Positions 8,462 to 17,740 of a stretch of 64,000 nucleotides of DNA are shown in pieces. The DNA is from Paeniglutamicibacter terrestris (GTDB taxonomy: Bacteria; Actinomycetota; Actinomycetes; Actinomycetales; Micrococcaceae): positions 434,001 through 498,000 of the forward strand of contig NZ_JAAWVT010000001.1 in the NCBI RefSeq assembly GCF_012271785.1, in the 5' to 3' direction. The notes under the pieces were generated by a model that worked only from the letters and a program-made list of their open reading frames with translations, made no database searches and was not told the DNA's origin. Every line of letters starts with the position of its first letter. Position 1 is the first letter of the stretch. Both the position numbers and the translations under genes were made by a program.

Positions 8462-9238
8462 TTAGGCCAGGATCAGTGAGTCAATGAGCTCGCGCAAGAT
8501 CTGTTGGGCATGCGGGTCCAGTTGCGCACCGGTCACCACCGCGTCGATGCCTGCCAACGGAACAATCTGGCACAAGCCAGTCACTCCCCATTTGGTGTGG
8601 TCGGCCAGCACCACCTGGCGCGCAGCGGAGCGGATAAATGCCTGATTGGTCTGCGCTTCCAACATGTTGGGGGTGGTGTAGCCGTCCTCGGCGGTCATCC
8701 CGTGCACCCCCAAGAACAAGAGGTCAACGTGTAGTTGCGACAACGCGGAGAGCGCCAGCGGTCCCACCAAGGCATCAGACACGGTGCGGATTCCGCCGGT
8801 GAGAATGATGTTTTGCCCCGGGGTCGAGGCAGCGTAGAAGACCTCGGCAATACGTGGGGAATTGGTGATGACCGTCAGATCGTTGATGCCGGCACACTGG
8901 GCTGCCAGCGCGTAGGTGGTAGTCCCCGAGTTCAGTGCGATAGACATACCTGGCTTCACCCATTCAACAGCGGCCTGAGCTATGGCCCGCTTTTCCGCCG
9001 CACGCAACGCCAGTTTGTGCGTGAAGCCGGGTTCACTGCTTGTCGGTGCCGCGTCCAAAGTGGCACCGCCATGAACCTTGACCAGCGCGCCGCGAGCGGC
9101 CAGGACGTTTAGATCTCGGCGCACCGTCATCTCCGAGACGCCAAGTTCCGTGGCCATGGAGGTGACGCGAACCTGTTCGCGTTCCCGCAGCGCATCTAGA
9201 ATGCGTTGTTGCCTGGCACTGGCAAGCATCTCGGTCAT
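8462..9238 (-). CDS. DeoR-family repressor, probably of galactose genes
   Basis: The 258-residue protein has the DeoR N-terminal winged helix (QQRILDALREREQVRVTSMATELGVSEMTVRRDLNVL, about residues 9-45, then VKVHGGA) and a DeoR sensor domain. The sensor domain carries the sugar-phosphate-binding features SIALNSGTTTYALA, LTVITNSPRIAEVF and ILTGGIRT. Such repressors respond to phosphorylated sugars. It is divergent from galT-galK with a 260-bp intergenic region, so galactose 1-phosphate or a related sugar phosphate is a plausible inducer. The link to galactose is contextual. Confidence 0.88.
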   Translation of the reverse strand: MTEMLASARQQRILDALREREQVRVTSMATELGVSEMTVRRDLNVLAARGALVKVHGGATLDAAPTSSEPGFTHKLALRAAEKRAIAQAAVEWVKPGMSIALNSGTTTYALAAQCAGINDLTVITNSPRIAEVFYAASTPGQNIILTGGIRTVSDALVGPLALSALSQLHVDLLFLGVHGMTAEDGYTTPNMLEAQTNQAFIRSAARQVVLADHTKWGVTGLCQIVPLAGIDAVVTGAQLDPHAQQILRELIDSLILA

Positions 9239-9294
9239 GGTCGTCCATTCACTGGGTGATCGATGTTTGGTTCAGTCTCCATCGTAGCGAGAAA

Positions 9295-9321
9295 CGAACA
9301 TGTCGTGTCGTAACGTGTTCG
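9295..9321. promoter_or_regulatory. Candidate DeoR operator between deoR and galT
   Basis: An inverted repeat CGAACA-N15-TGTTCG lies 57 bp upstream of the DeoR-family start and about 180 bp upstream of galT. The 260-bp divergent region also has TAGAAT at 9451-9456, a possible -10 box for galT. The operator role is inferred. Confidence 0.35.
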
Positions 9322-9498
9322 AAAATGGACGACATTGCGTGAACTTCTAGGTCGTCCGTGACCCGACAATTCGCGAATCTCCCCCTTCTTTCGCTGCCAA
9401 GTACGGTGCATTGAGTCTCCCCACACCTACCTCAAGGCGTTACTTTCCGATAGAATATGATCGAATTTGTTTGATTTAGCTCATGTCAAGGAGAAACC

Positions 9499-10635
9499 GT
9501 GGATAAGAACTCGACAGCAACGCCGCCGGTACGCGCCAGCCTCGGCGATGGAAGAGAACTTCTCTACTTCTTTGACAACTCCGAAAGGCCCGCAGGGTTC
9601 ATAGCACCAACGGATGACCGTGAGCTTTCGCTGCGCCCGCCCACCTCTGAACTGCGTTACGACGCATTGAGCGGGGAATGGGTTTCCTTCGCTGCACACC
9701 GCCAGTCACGAACCCACCTTCCGGCCGCCAGCGAATGCCCGCTGTGCCCCACCCGTGCCCAGATGGCCAGCGAAATTCCGGCAGACACCTATGACGTGGT
9801 GGTCTTCGAAAACCGCTTCCCGTCTTTCGGCCCCGAACAGCATGTCTCCGATGTTCCAGCGGTCCTTGGAGCAGTGCGACCGGCCGACGGACGCTGTGAG
9901 GTCATCGCTTTCGGCCCCTCGCATACCGATTCTTTGGCGTCCCTCGGCGTGCGGCGCATCCGCACGGTCATCGAAGCTTGGGCCCACCGTACACGCGAAC
10001 TCGGCCAGCTTGAGGGAATTGAACAGGTCTTTGCCTTCGAGAACCGTGGAGCTGAAATTGGCGTGACCTTGCATCACCCACATGGGCAGATCTATGCCTA
10101 CCCCTATACAACCCCGCGCACAGAAAATCAGTTGGAGCGCGCCGCCGCACATCGCGCGAGAACCGGGCACCAGCTCATGGCCGATGTTCTGGATTTTGAG
10201 GTCGCCGACGGCCGCCGCGTGCTCGAACGCGGCACTCACTTCACCACCTTTGTCCCCTTCGCCGCGCACATGCCCATTGAGGTTCACCTCGTGCCACACC
10301 GCCAGGTTGCCGATCTTTCGGAGCTGAACGGTGAAGAGCGCGATGAACTGGCACGGATGTACCACCGCTTGTTATCCACGGTTGACGCGCTGTATCCCAC
10401 ACCGACTCCCTACATTGCCGGATGGTTTCAGGCACCAACTCGGCACCCGCACCGCAGCGAGGCATGGCTCCACCTACAGTTAACCTCACCCCGTCGTGCC
10501 GAAAACAAACTTAAGTACCTCGCTGGTTCGGAGGCCGCCATGGGCGCTTTCATCGGGGATGTCACCCCCGAATCCACGGCCGCGGCACTACGCACCGCCA
10601 TGGCCACCCTTCCACCAGAAGTACTGACCAAATGA
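9499..10635 (+). CDS. galT: Galactose-1-phosphate uridylyltransferase
   Basis: The 378-residue enzyme exchanges UMP between UDP-glucose and galactose 1-phosphate in the Leloir pathway. The active-site HPH triad (His193-Pro-His195, in GVTLHHPHGQIYAYP) is present, as is a CPLC zinc-type pair at residues 80-83 and RYDALSGEWV near residue 53. It starts at GTG 9499 with AAGGAG six nt upstream. Its stop overlaps an ATGA at the beginning of galK, indicating an operon. No galE is present in this window. Confidence 0.94.
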   Translation: MDKNSTATPPVRASLGDGRELLYFFDNSERPAGFIAPTDDRELSLRPPTSELRYDALSGEWVSFAAHRQSRTHLPAASECPLCPTRAQMASEIPADTYDVVVFENRFPSFGPEQHVSDVPAVLGAVRPADGRCEVIAFGPSHTDSLASLGVRRIRTVIEAWAHRTRELGQLEGIEQVFAFENRGAEIGVTLHHPHGQIYAYPYTTPRTENQLERAAAHRARTGHQLMADVLDFEVADGRRVLERGTHFTTFVPFAAHMPIEVHLVPHRQVADLSELNGEERDELARMYHRLLSTVDALYPTPTPYIAGWFQAPTRHPHRSEAWLHLQLTSPRRAENKLKYLAGSEAAMGAFIGDVTPESTAAALRTAMATLPPEVLTK

Positions 10636-10646
10636 AGGACCACCGC

Positions 10647-11795
10647 ATGAATACCCTGGCCGAGAACTTTGCCACGTACTTCGGTCAAACGCCCGATGCC
10701 TGCTTTGCCGCCCCTGGGCGGGTAAACCTCATCGGTGAGCACACCGATTACAACGAGGGCTACGTGCTCCCATTTGCGATCGACAGGCTCGCGATGATCG
10801 GTGTGAAGATCCACGATGGTAAGGCCGAGCGGCGTCTGCGTATCGCGTCCACCCACGGTGGTCCCGTCATCGAGGTTCAGCTCCATGGTCTGAGCCCGGC
10901 ATCGGTGGAGCCGTGGGCTCGCTATGTGGCAGGGGTTTTCTGGGCACTTGAACTCCGCGGCCACCGTCTGCCGGGCGCCGACATTCTCTTGGATTCAAAT
11001 GTTCCCATCGGGGCAGGACTCTCCTCCTCGGCCGCCATCGAATGCGCTGTGGCGCTAGGGCTTAACGAGCTGCTCGAGCTGGGTCTGGAACGCGATGAGC
11101 TGGTCTTGATCTGTCAACGCGCCGAAAACGATTTTGTGGGGGCACCGACTGGCATCCTTGATCAGTCGGCCTCCTTACTCAGCACCACCGAGCACGCACT
11201 GTTCCTTGATTGCCGCACCAAGGAAACGGAGCAGATTCAGTTGCCACTGGCCGCCAACGGCCTGACGGTGTTGGTCATCGATACCAAGGTCAGCCACTCA
11301 CATGACTCCGGAGGCTACAAGGAATTGGTTCGCGCCTGCACCCAAGGAGCCCAAGAATTGGGTGTTGTTGCCCTGCGCGACGTGGGCACGAACAGGTTGG
11401 AGGAGGCTCAGCGAGCGTTGGTGCCCGACATCTACCGCAGGGTCAAGCACATCGTCACCGAGAACCAGCGAGTGTTGGATACCGTGGCATTGCTGCGCAC
11501 GCACGGGCCAGCTGCGATCGGAGACCTGCTGGTCGCCAGCCACGCCTCCATGCGTGATGACTTCGGAATTTCCTGTGACGAGCTGGATCTGGCGGTGACC
11601 ACTTCCATGGCCGCCGGCGCCATTGGCGCCCGTATGACCGGCGGCGGCTTTGGCGGATCGGCCATCGCTCTGCTCGAGGCCTCCCGCACGGAGGAGATAT
11701 CGGTAGCTGTATGTGAAGCCTTTGACGCGGCCGGCTACCTGAGACCCGATATCTTCTCGGTCATCCCGGGAGCCGGGGCCCGGCGCCTGTCCTAA
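10647..11795 (+). CDS. galK: Galactokinase
   Basis: The 382-residue GHMP kinase phosphorylates galactose at C1. The galactokinase signature GRVNLIGEHTDYNEGYVLPF lies near the N-terminus, the ATP-binding GHMP motif is VPIGAGLSSSAAIE, and the C-terminal motif is RMTGGGFGGSAIAL. ATG 10647 is preferred because AAGGA is 7 nt upstream; an ATG at 10632 overlapping the galT stop is also in frame (MKDHRM-). It is translationally coupled to galT and ends 25 bp from a convergent gene. Confidence 0.94.
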   Translation: MNTLAENFATYFGQTPDACFAAPGRVNLIGEHTDYNEGYVLPFAIDRLAMIGVKIHDGKAERRLRIASTHGGPVIEVQLHGLSPASVEPWARYVAGVFWALELRGHRLPGADILLDSNVPIGAGLSSSAAIECAVALGLNELLELGLERDELVLICQRAENDFVGAPTGILDQSASLLSTTEHALFLDCRTKETEQIQLPLAANGLTVLVIDTKVSHSHDSGGYKELVRACTQGAQELGVVALRDVGTNRLEEAQRALVPDIYRRVKHIVTENQRVLDTVALLRTHGPAAIGDLLVASHASMRDDFGISCDELDLAVTTSMAAGAIGARMTGGGFGGSAIALLEASRTEEISVAVCEAFDAAGYLRPDIFSVIPGAGARRLS

Positions 11796-11820
11796 GACAC
11801 CGTCGGGCTCCGGCTTCTCA

Positions 11821-13065
11821 CTAGCAGGGAAGGGATGCTGGCAGCAGCTGCGGGGTTCTGACCACAGCGCCGGCACCGTCCGTACCGCGGTAGGCACGAC
11901 ACACCTGGACGCCGCGTGCGGCGAGGTTCGCCTTGATTTGCCGCAGTGAGTCCGGCGCGAAGCCGTACCACTGCATGTGCATCAAGACTGTGTCACGTGG
12001 TTGGGCGGCCGAAGCTCTGGCCACCGTGATGGACTTTGACTTTGTGCTCCAGTCCTCGGTGTCGCGCGACCAAGTCCAAATTGCCATGCCCACCCGGTCG
12101 TAGGCACAGCGGACACTGGCATCAACGGCGCCATATGGCGGGCGGCCAAAGTTGGTGTGCACCCCGGTGCCGCCCAATTCTGCTGCAGCAGCTGCACAGC
12201 TCAGCGGCCGCAAATCGGGATGGCTGACCGAATGGTTAATCACCCACTGCCCCTTAGCCCGGGCCAATGCCGCGATGTCCACGCCATAGCGCGACTTGAA
12301 CGAAGAGATGCAATCACCGGTCGGGGCCAGGACCAGACCCATGTTGTGATCGGCAGCGTAGGTAATGGCTGCATTGAAGGCGCTCAGCGTCCTGGGGCAA
12401 TCATCGAAGGTCAGCACCACTCGCGAGGTGCGATTTGGGCCCGTGGATTGCGGCGCACTGGGTGCGGTGGATGTGGTGACGTAGAGGTTGCTGATCCAGC
12501 CGCTGATTCCGGCGTAGCTGACCTTGTACCAGCCCGTTGACGCACGATCCAGAACCTTCACGGTGGTCCCGAGCGGAATGGTCGCGAGGATTCGATACGC
12601 GGTGCTTGGACCGCTGCGCATGTTGAGGCTCGCGGTGGTTCGAACCGAGGCGGGCAATGTTGAAACCTTCACGTAGGCGTTGCTGATCCAGCCGCTGAGT
12701 CCCCCGTAGCTAACTTTGTACCAACCCGTGGACGCGCGATCCAAGACCTTCACCGTTGTCCCCGACGGAATGGTAAGCAAAATCCGATACGCGGTACTCG
12801 GACCAGATCTCATATTCAGGTTTGCCGTAGTGGTCAGCGATGCCGGAAGAGCCGTCGCAGCTCTCTGAATCTGCTGCACCACCGCGGTATCGGCACGAGC
12901 CGAACCTTGTGGTCCCGGTGCCAATGAAATGACCAAGGCCACGGCCCCGAGCACTCCCACGGCACTCTGAATAATCCTATTTTTTCCCCAATGCCCCAAC
13001 AATGAATTCACCCCTGTTGTACTTCCCCATGAAGACCCTTGGGGCCAGTATCTTCTTCGGTTCAT
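11821..13065 (-). CDS. Secreted polysaccharide deacetylase-like protein with two SH3 domains
   Basis: The product has 414 residues in order: a signal peptide (hydrophobic core about 31-50, cleavage near ARAD), two nearly identical bacterial SH3 domains (about 78-134 and 142-198), and a NodB-type deacetylase domain (about 214-400). The deacetylase metal and catalytic motifs are TFDDCP (219-224), HSVSHP (278-283) and RPPYG (308-312). The first motif has Cys in place of the usual Gly. SH3b domains usually bind cell-wall peptides, so a wall-bound peptidoglycan or chitin deacetylase is likely. GTG 13011 is a possible alternative start that leaves a cleaner signal peptide. Confidence 0.82.
   Translation of the reverse strand: MNRRRYWPQGSSWGSTTGVNSLLGHWGKNRIIQSAVGVLGAVALVISLAPGPQGSARADTAVVQQIQRAATALPASLTTTANLNMRSGPSTAYRILLTIPSGTTVKVLDRASTGWYKVSYGGLSGWISNAYVKVSTLPASVRTTASLNMRSGPSTAYRILATIPLGTTVKVLDRASTGWYKVSYAGISGWISNLYVTTSTAPSAPQSTGPNRTSRVVLTFDDCPRTLSAFNAAITYAADHNMGLVLAPTGDCISSFKSRYGVDIAALARAKGQWVINHSVSHPDLRPLSCAAAAAELGGTGVHTNFGRPPYGAVDASVRCAYDRVGMAIWTWSRDTEDWSTKSKSITVARASAAQPRDTVLMHMQWYGFAPDSLRQIKANLAARGVQVCRAYRGTDGAGAVVRTPQLLPASLPC
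12477..12845 (-). repeat. Tandem intragenic repeat encoding two SH3 domains
   Basis: Two adjacent copies of about 190 bp encode almost the same block: LNMRSGPSTAYRIL, then GTTVKVLDRASTGWYKVSY and SGWISN. The strong DNA-level similarity points to a recent internal duplication or gene conversion. Confidence 0.75.
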
Positions 13066-13255
13066 ACATAGGCAATCGACGTGCCAACTCTTATCCCAAT
13101 CGTTGGCCCCACCGTGAAATCGGGGGCAAAAATAACGTATTGAGTGTCAGGCCCAGGCTCACAGCCAATTCCCGGGAATCGGGCCTAGCGTGGAGTGAAA
13201 TGGACCGAGCTTTTTGCCAACGGTATGCATTTTTCGCAGGGATAGAGGGATTCAC

Positions 13256-13675
13256 ATGGATCGCGTCGCCATTGTCTATTACCAACGTGATGAGCAGGCC
13301 AAGAAGCAGGCTACTGAGCTCTCCTCGAAGCTCCGTTCCTTTGAGCTGCGCAGCGAACTTTTTGAGGTGGCTAGCGCTTCGGCTCACGAACTCATTTTCT
13401 TCGACGCCATCGTCTTGGCGGGGCCTCTGCATTTTTCACGCCTGCACGGGTTGGCACTCATTAAGGCAGTGTTCGGATACCGACCGGTCGCCCTGCTAGT
13501 GACAGGGTCGCGAGACCCTGCACGGGTACTGCGCTTGCTGCCCGGGCGCATGCGAGGTGAAGTCCCCGTCTTCGCAATCGGAACACCAAGCGCTCAGAGA
13601 ATCGGTCTAGATCCTTTAGCGACGTGGTTGCGAGCCATGATTGGATATTCCGGATATCGATCCATAGCAAGCTGA
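13256..13675 (+). CDS. Small flavodoxin-domain-like protein
   Basis: The 139-residue protein starts at an ATG preceded by AGAGGGA. It begins with a beta strand and polar loop (MDRVAIVYYQRDEQAKKQA) and has FFDAIVLAGPLHFSRLHGLALIK, similar to the second half of the FMN site in flavodoxin_5 / HemG-like proteins, then RPVALLVTG. The phosphate-binding loop is not a clear T/S-rich flavodoxin loop, so FMN binding is uncertain. It is monocistronic and ends at a terminator shared with the convergent tRNA gene. Confidence 0.55.
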   Translation: MDRVAIVYYQRDEQAKKQATELSSKLRSFELRSELFEVASASAHELIFFDAIVLAGPLHFSRLHGLALIKAVFGYRPVALLVTGSRDPARVLRLLPGRMRGEVPVFAIGTPSAQRIGLDPLATWLRAMIGYSGYRSIAS

Positions 13676-13692
13676 GAATCCCGGCCCAATGC

Positions 13693-13727
13693 AAAAGGTC
13701 CCAAACAAGTGTTTGGGACCTTTTTTT
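13693..13727. terminator. Bidirectional terminator between the flavodoxin-like gene and tRNA-Ala
   Basis: The stem AAAGGTCCCAAAC / GTTTGGGACCTTT has a 4-nt loop (AAGT). It carries a T-run on the plus strand (13718-13727) and an A-run on the opposite side, so it can serve both converging transcripts. Confidence 0.82.
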
Positions 13728-13730
13728 CGG

Positions 13731-13803
13731 TGGAGGTAAGGGGATTCGAACCCCTGACCTTCTGCATGCCATGCAGACGCGCTACCAACTGCGCCATACC
13801 CCC
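13731..13803 (-). tRNA. tRNA-Ala (anticodon GGC)
   Basis: The reverse strand folds into a full 73-nt cloverleaf. The acceptor is GGGGGTA/TACCTCC (one G-U), the D arm is GGCGCAGTTGGTAGCGC, the anticodon stem is TCTGC/GCAGA around loop ATGGCAT, and the T arm is AGGGG-TTCGAAT-CCCCT, with discriminator A. No CCA is encoded. Anticodon GGC reads GCC/GCU alanine codons. Confidence 0.93.
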
Positions 13804-14203
13804 GAAAGGTTTAGTTTCAAGCTTTCCCGAAGGGCTGCCGAACCGAGATAATAATCTACAGCACAACAGCCCTCGAATGCCAATCGACCGCCACGCAGCG
13901 GTCTTCTCAGTTTCAAAATCATACGAGGAAGCATGAGAAAACCTTGGAAAACCGGGGCAAACTCGCCACATTATGACGTCGGTCACCCGGTATTCATTAT
14001 GAGTTTTTTGCTCGTTTCTCTGCCGGTCAACAGACCAGTCAAAACCGGTTTTTTTGCCCTGAAATACGGATCTCACCTGAGTAAACAGGTCTTCACAGTA
14101 GTGTTTCCCATGTTCCCGCGCAAGCCCCACCCCCGGGAGGAACTCGGGAGGGGAGCCAAAGCTGATATTTGAGCGGTATGTAAGCGTTGCCCTGAAATCT
14201 GGC
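13804..14203. other. Intergenic stretch between tRNA-Ala and the TetR gene; candidate tRNA promoter
   Basis: No convincing gene is seen in this 400-bp stretch. On the minus strand, TTGGCA (complement of 13878-13883) and TAGATT (complement of 13853-13858), 19 bp apart, are a plausible promoter for the tRNA. A perfect 12-bp palindrome AAAACCGGTTTT lies near 14040-14051, followed by more T, of unknown role. Confidence 0.35.
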
Positions 14204-14216
14204 TATTCTTAGCTCC

Positions 14217-14822
14217 ATGGCAAATCGTGGTTCATATGCAAAGGGCATCGCAAAGCGTGCCGAGATACTTGATGTGGCGTTGGAGGTATTCGCAGTTGAG
14301 GGATACCGAGGAACGTCTCTTCGTAAGGTTGCGAGTCTTTGCGATCTTTCCCTTGCCGGAGTGATGCATTACTTCGACTCTAAGGAAGATCTGTTGGTCC
14401 AGATCTTGCGCAAGCGTGACGAACGCAATGAAATTACCGGGACAACGGAAGAACAGACTCGGCGTTTCATCGAGGTGTTGACTCAGGACACCGCAGCTCC
14501 CGGTTTGGTCGCCCTCTACGTGACCATGTCCGCAGCGGCGACCGACCCGAACCATCCTGCTGCAGCGTACTTCCAAGAGCGCTATGCCCGCCTCCTCGAG
14601 TTGGCCAAAACTTCTTACTACAGGGAGGACAAGCCTCAGCCTTCGGCCGAAGAGCTCGAATACTTCCTCGCCATGACCCGAATTTCGCTAGCCACGGCGG
14701 ACGGCCTGCAGCAGCAATGGCTCGTTGACCGTACCGTCGATGTAACGGGCACCATGCAGCTGCTGCTCAAGCAGATCTTCGACTCAATGAAGACCTTCAG
14801 TGCTGGGGCCAACCACAAATAG
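14217..14822 (+). CDS. TetR-family transcriptional regulator
   Basis: The product has 201 residues. The N-terminal HTH reads AEILDVALEVFAVEGYRGTSLRKVASLCDLSLAGVMHYFDSKEDLLVQIL (residues 14-63), a good TetR pattern; the C-terminal half is a ligand-binding helical domain of the TetR_C_6-like type. There is no Shine-Dalgarno, but TATTCT lies at 14204-14209, 7 nt before the ATG, indicating a leaderless mRNA. It faces a convergent MFS exporter gene 25 bp away, which it may control. Confidence 0.85.
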   Translation: MANRGSYAKGIAKRAEILDVALEVFAVEGYRGTSLRKVASLCDLSLAGVMHYFDSKEDLLVQILRKRDERNEITGTTEEQTRRFIEVLTQDTAAPGLVALYVTMSAAATDPNHPAAAYFQERYARLLELAKTSYYREDKPQPSAEELEYFLAMTRISLATADGLQQQWLVDRTVDVTGTMQLLLKQIFDSMKTFSAGANHK

Positions 14823-14847
14823 TCCATTACCGCGACGGTGCTGGTCG

Positions 14848-16080
14848 CTATCGCGTTTCTGCCGCGGCAATGCGTTTGGCACGAAGCCCGGTGGCCAGTG
14901 CCAACAGCAACCCGACTAGGGCTAAGCCGGCACCGAGGAATGCCGGTGCGCGGTAGCCGAATCCGGCGGTAATGACGGCGGCTCCCAGAGCTGCGCCCAA
15001 GGCGTTAGCTACGTTCAGGGCCGAGTGGTTCAATGATGCGGCTAGAGATTGCGCGCGGGGTGCCGAATCCATCAGCAGGGCTTGTAATGCGGGAACTAGC
15101 AGTGATCCGGTGCCACCCAGAATGAAGATCAGGATCAGGGTGGGGATCAGCTGCGTGGCCACCAGACCAAAGATCGACATGAAGACCACCATCGCCGCGG
15201 TGGAGAGGTAAATGGCGCCGAGCACCGACCAGTCGGCCAATCGCCCACCAATCACCGAACCAATGACCATGCCGATTCCGTAAAGTCCCAACACCAGCGG
15301 AACGGCGCCAATGGGCAGCCCGGTGACGTCGGTGAGGATGGGGCTGATGTAGGAGTAGACGGCGAAGAACCCACCGAACCCGACAATTCCGGTCAGCATG
15401 GCCATCCAGACCTGTCCGCTCTTGAGTGCCGAAAGCTCCCTGCGGATGCTGGCACCTTCTTGCGCCGGGGCGTAGGGAACGAAGAATCTGATGGCAACAA
15501 ATGTCAGTGCACCCACGAGTCCGACGATGGCAAACATCCAGCGCCAGCCATAGCTTTGCCCGATGAATGTCACCACCGGAACACCAATCACGTTGGCAAC
15601 GGCCAACCCCATCATGACCCACGCGATGGCCCGCCCACGCATGGACGCTGGCACCAAGGTGCCAGCCAAAATCGCTGCGATTCCGAAGTAGGCCCCGTGC
15701 GGCAGGCCCGCCAGAAACCTCGAGACGATCATCCACTCATAGTTAGCGGCAAAGAGTGAGCCGAGGTTGGCCAGCGTGAAGAAGGCCATGAGCCACAGCA
15801 CCATGGTTTTGCGAGCCACTCGGGCACCCAAGGCGGTGAGCATCGGTGCGCCGACCACCACGCCGATGGCGTAGGAGGAGATCAGCAGGCCCATTTGTGC
15901 ATTGCTGACACCAAGATCGGTGGCACCCTCCTGGAGCAAGCCCATGATGGTGAATTCCGTGGTTCCGATTCCGAATCCACCCATGGCCAAGGCCACGACG
16001 GCCAGTAGCAGTGGCGTGCCGGAAAGATGAGTACTGTGGTTTGAGCTGTTTTTTTCCGGGACTTTGGCGTCGGATTTCAC
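14848..16080 (-). CDS. MFS transporter, DHA1 (AraJ/Bcr-like) family
   Basis: The 410-residue protein has twelve predicted membrane segments. Family motifs include GIGTTEFTIMGLLQEGATDLGVS in TM1 and its loop, GAPMLTALGARVARK (motif A, loop 2-3) and SRFLAGLPHGAYFGIAA (TM4). DHA1 members of this AraJ-like branch export drugs or sugars by proton antiport. The substrate cannot be read from sequence. GTG 16080 has AAAAGG upstream. It converges with a TetR gene. Confidence 0.85.
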   Translation of the reverse strand: MKSDAKVPEKNSSNHSTHLSGTPLLLAVVALAMGGFGIGTTEFTIMGLLQEGATDLGVSNAQMGLLISSYAIGVVVGAPMLTALGARVARKTMVLWLMAFFTLANLGSLFAANYEWMIVSRFLAGLPHGAYFGIAAILAGTLVPASMRGRAIAWVMMGLAVANVIGVPVVTFIGQSYGWRWMFAIVGLVGALTFVAIRFFVPYAPAQEGASIRRELSALKSGQVWMAMLTGIVGFGGFFAVYSYISPILTDVTGLPIGAVPLVLGLYGIGMVIGSVIGGRLADWSVLGAIYLSTAAMVVFMSIFGLVATQLIPTLILIFILGGTGSLLVPALQALLMDSAPRAQSLAASLNHSALNVANALGAALGAAVITAGFGYRAPAFLGAGLALVGLLLALATGLRAKRIAAAETR

Positions 16081-16246
16081 GGGTGCCTTTTCGATGGTTC
16101 AGTGGGCAGTCAACGGTGAGGTCCATGAAGCCGGTCTCCCCACCAGTCTTAACCCTACGTGGGGGAATAAGTACGGCGCACCAGAAGTGAGCATGACCAC
16201 TGGCGTTCGTGACCAGAGACTAACACCCTGCAAGCCGGATGCTGGG

Positions 16247-17500
16247 CTAGAGCGCAAAGAGATCGTTGCTGGAGTCTTGGAGCCTCTCCACCGCCACCTC
16301 TGTGCCGATCATGTCTCGCAGATGATCGTTGACGTCCCAAATATTCACGTTCATGGCGGCAGTGATGACTCCCGTGCGCAGCCAGAAGATGATGAATTCG
16401 CCCTTCAGCATGTCTCCACGAACAACGGCCTCGTCGTCGGCGGCCCTGTCCCCCACGTATTCCATACCTAGATCGAATTGATCGGTGAAGAAGTACGGTA
16501 GCCAGTCGTACGATTCGCTCCGACCCAAAATAGTTGCCGCCGCCAACTTGCCCTGACGGATCGCGTTGTCCCAGTGTTCGACCCGCAGGCTGCGGCCCAG
16601 CCGAGTGTTGTAGGCCTCCGCCACGTCCCCGATGGCCAAGATGTTCTTATCGCTGCTGCGCAGCTGCTGATCAACCAGCACCCCGGATCCAACTGATAGC
16701 CCGGCCGCCACCGCTAACTCGGTATTGGGCACCGCTCCGATGGCCAGCAGGACCAGATCCGCCTGAACCCCTCCGGTGGCGGTCTCCACCAAGAGACCGC
16801 CCCGTGCATCTATGCTCATGCCGCTGACGGCACTCCCAAACTGGAATTTCACCCCCTCATTGGTATGAAGCTGCGCCACATGGGATCCGAATTCGGAACC
16901 CATGGCTGTGGCAAGTGGAATCTGACCGGGAGTCAGCACAGTGACCTCGATCCCCGCGCTCAGGGCGGAGGCAGCAACTTCCATGCCGATCCACCCCGAT
17001 CCGACGATGACCAAATGTTTGCCTGCGACCAGACGTTCCCTCAAGTTCTTGGAGTCCTCGAGTGAGCGCAATGATAAGACTCCGGGAAGGTCCCAGCCGG
17101 GCATCTTGGATTCTGGCCCACCCAAGCGTGAACGACAACCGGTGGCTAGGACGAGGTGTTGGTACCCCACGGTGGAGGAATCAGAGAGAATGACGTTCTG
17201 GCCGGAGACATCAATGCTTTCGGCCTCCACCGAGAGCCGCAGGTCGATGTTCGCTTCGGCATACCAACTGGCAGGAAAGGGTGCCAGCTCCGACTCGGAT
17301 TTTTTACCCTGGAGGAGTTCCTTGGAGAGTGGGGGCCGTTCATAGGGCACCTCGTTTTCGGAGGCGATGAGCGTGATCGGGAGGGTGTAGCCACCCTCTC
17401 GCAGGGCATGGACACAGTGTGCGGCACTGAGCCCTCCCCCGACCACCACCGTCCCGAGGGTGTTGGTGGTTTCTGAGCTATTCGAGTCCCGCTCGCTCAT
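16247..17500 (-). CDS. FAD-dependent ferredoxin/rubredoxin reductase-like oxidoreductase
   Basis: The 417-residue flavoprotein has an FAD-binding GGGLSAAH (21-28), the substrate/FAD stretch VPYERPPLSKELL (51-63), an NAD-binding VGSGWIGMEVA (166-176) and the FAD C-terminal motif ILAIGDVAE. This is the pattern of class-I oxygenase ferredoxin reductases, which pass electrons from NAD(P)H to ferredoxin or rubredoxin. No ferredoxin, P450 or oxygenase gene lies beside it, so the partner is unknown. The gene stands alone in a 240-bp upstream and 166-bp downstream gap. Confidence 0.86.
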   Translation of the reverse strand: MSERDSNSSETTNTLGTVVVGGGLSAAHCVHALREGGYTLPITLIASENEVPYERPPLSKELLQGKKSESELAPFPASWYAEANIDLRLSVEAESIDVSGQNVILSDSSTVGYQHLVLATGCRSRLGGPESKMPGWDLPGVLSLRSLEDSKNLRERLVAGKHLVIVGSGWIGMEVAASALSAGIEVTVLTPGQIPLATAMGSEFGSHVAQLHTNEGVKFQFGSAVSGMSIDARGGLLVETATGGVQADLVLLAIGAVPNTELAVAAGLSVGSGVLVDQQLRSSDKNILAIGDVAEAYNTRLGRSLRVEHWDNAIRQGKLAAATILGRSESYDWLPYFFTDQFDLGMEYVGDRAADDEAVVRGDMLKGEFIIFWLRTGVITAAMNVNIWDVNDHLRDMIGTEVAVERLQDSSNDLFAL

Positions 17501-17740
17501 CTTTTCTGTCCTGTCACCGAAGAGCCCACCGCACCATGCGCTACAGCGCCTTCAAGTGCCACAGGCAAAAGGAATTCCTTGTTCTCACAATGGCATCTAA
17601 GGCTCTTGGAGTCGATAGGCCTCTTGCTCACACCCGGCTATGCCACGTGTCATATTTTCTGGGTTTACACACGAAACTCCGGGGTTGGCATCAGCTCGAC
17701 CCCATGCGCGATCCAGCTCAGTGTGGGATTGTTGGTAACG

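Noticed and set aside
12477-12845. Tandem repeat as possible CRISPR or satellite
   Set aside because: It is coding, only two copies are present, and it matches two SH3 domains in frame.
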